This document shows, one piece after another, positions 5,433 through 5,976 of a stretch of 5,976 nt of DNA. Positions within the stretch are counted from its first letter, which is position 1. Every line of letters starts with the position of its first letter. A program made the translations under genes and the position numbers. The notes under the pieces were generated by a model. It worked only from the letters and a program-made list of their open reading frames with translations. It was not told where the DNA came from and did not search any database. The DNA comes from an uncultured Chloroflexota bacterium (lineage in GTDB: Bacteria > Chloroflexota > Anaerolineae > Aggregatilineales > Phototrophicaceae). The stretch covers positions 1-5,976 of the forward strand of contig CALMDI010000238.1 of NCBI GenBank assembly GCA_937864975.1, written 5' to 3'.

Positions 5433-5975
5433 TTAGTCGTGCTCGCCAATCGTGACATTCACCGTCTGGATTTGCCCGCCGCGCACAAGCCGCACCGCCA
5501 CCGCCCGCCCGACGCGATCACTCGTGAGCGCCGAGACCAGGTCGTCCATGTGGCGCACCGCCTCGGCGTGGTGGAGTGATTCCCGCTCCAGGCGGGCGAG
5601 CAGTCGATACGGCTCGGCCCACTCCGGGCGCTCCTTGAAGAACGTCGGTCCGGGGAACCGACGGAGAGCGCGAGCGCGCAACTTCGGCCACTCCGTATCA
5701 AGCGGCGCCATGCCCCGATGCGCACGGACTCGGTCGGTACGCCAGACGAACGTCGCCCACCATTCCTTGGGGACGCTGCTCGACAGCAGGATGCGTGTCG
5801 CATCCGGCCACACGCTCTTCGTGAGGATCCGCAGGTTGCAGGCCAGGAAGGTCGCCAGCAACGGAGCCAACGTGTAGGACACGCCGGGCGAGGGACCGGA
5901 GGGGACTTGGTCGGCCGCGAGATCCAGCTCGACCAGGCAAGTACTGTCGAGGTCCATGAACGGATCGCAGAACGG
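5433..5975 (-). CDS. Partial protein ending in half a PDZ-like domain fused to unrecognised sequence (5' end outside window)
   Basis: The frame is open to the window edge. An ATG lies at 5955-5957 without a ribosome-binding site, so the true start is probably outside. Numbering from that ATG (174 codons), residues about 133-174 (from AVRHMDDLVSALTSDRVG to VNVTIGEHD) resemble the last helix and two strands of an HtrA-type PDZ domain. The first half of a PDZ domain (the G-L-x-V strand, the SPAxxAGL helix and the GD-x-(I/L) turn) is not present upstream in any minus-strand frame. Instead residues 1-130 form an unrecognised, Trp- and Arg-rich sequence (WPDATRILLSS, KEWWATFVWRTDRV, PTFFKERPEWAEPY) with good G/C third-position bias, so it looks like genuine coding DNA. 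Either this is a natural fusion or remnant, or two sequences were joined in assembly at about 5560-5570. Its neighbour is the PDZ-less protease, which makes a PDZ-bearing HtrA-like gene the expected content here. No function is assigned to residues 1-130. Confidence 0.65.
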   Translation of the reverse strand, partial: PFCDPFMDLDSTCLVELDLAADQVPSGPSPGVSYTLAPLLATFLACNLRILTKSVWPDATRILLSSSVPKEWWATFVWRTDRVRAHRGMAPLDTEWPKLRARALRRFPGPTFFKERPEWAEPYRLLARLERESLHHAEAVRHMDDLVSALTSDRVGRAVAVRLVRGGQIQTVNVTIGEHD

Positions 5976-5976
5976 A

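Noticed and set aside
1..5976. CRISPR arrays, tRNA or rRNA genes, insertion sequences, phage or toxin-antitoxin genes
   Set aside because: I saw no short regularly spaced repeats, cloverleaf sequences, transposase motifs or terminal inverted repeats anywhere in the window.

Overview
This is a GC-rich, gene-dense bacterial window with strong G/C preference at third codon positions and clear Shine-Dalgarno sites. Three secreted proteins have Sec-type signal peptides followed by Thr/Pro/Glu-rich linkers (for example QEATPEATP). Together with small HtrA-like protease genes, this suggests a Chloroflexota (Anaerolineae-like) genome. That placement is inference from style; no marker gene in the window fixes the taxonomy.

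Layout: (1) bases 2-844 (+) are the last 280 codons of phosphoenolpyruvate carboxylase (ppc), cut by the window edge. (2) After a hairpin-rich convergent gap comes a minus-strand gene (945-1796) for a small acidic secreted protein with two PPC-like beta-sandwich domains. (3) A 335-bp intergenic region without a gene separates it from a divergent plus-strand gene (2132-3709) for a 525-residue secreted protein made of four tandem PPC-like repeats. That gene ends in a perfect GC-rich hairpin. (4) A recognisable promoter and a strong ribosome-binding site precede a GTG-started gene (3896-4675) for a secreted SIMPL/DUF541 protein. (5) A bidirectional terminator separates it from a minus-strand pair: a 216-residue HtrA-like serine protease without PDZ or signal peptide (4731-5381) and, 51 bp upstream of it, an incomplete reading frame (5433-5975) whose last 40 or so residues look like the second half of a PDZ domain joined to unrecognised sequence.

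Working together: ppc is anaplerotic housekeeping and probably unrelated to the rest. The three genes at 945-4675 each make an exported, soluble-looking protein with a mature N-terminus of the form Q-[D/E]-x-T. They may be a cell-surface or extracellular set, but no enzymatic activity can be read from them. The two minus-strand genes at the right end are probably co-transcribed and concern protein quality control or regulated proteolysis.

I did not find a convincing new defence, mobile or RNA system. The points most worth checking are the half-PDZ junction at about 5560-5570 (real fusion or assembly chimera), the replaced C-terminal Asn in PEP carboxylase, and the secreted repeat-protein cluster of unknown function.
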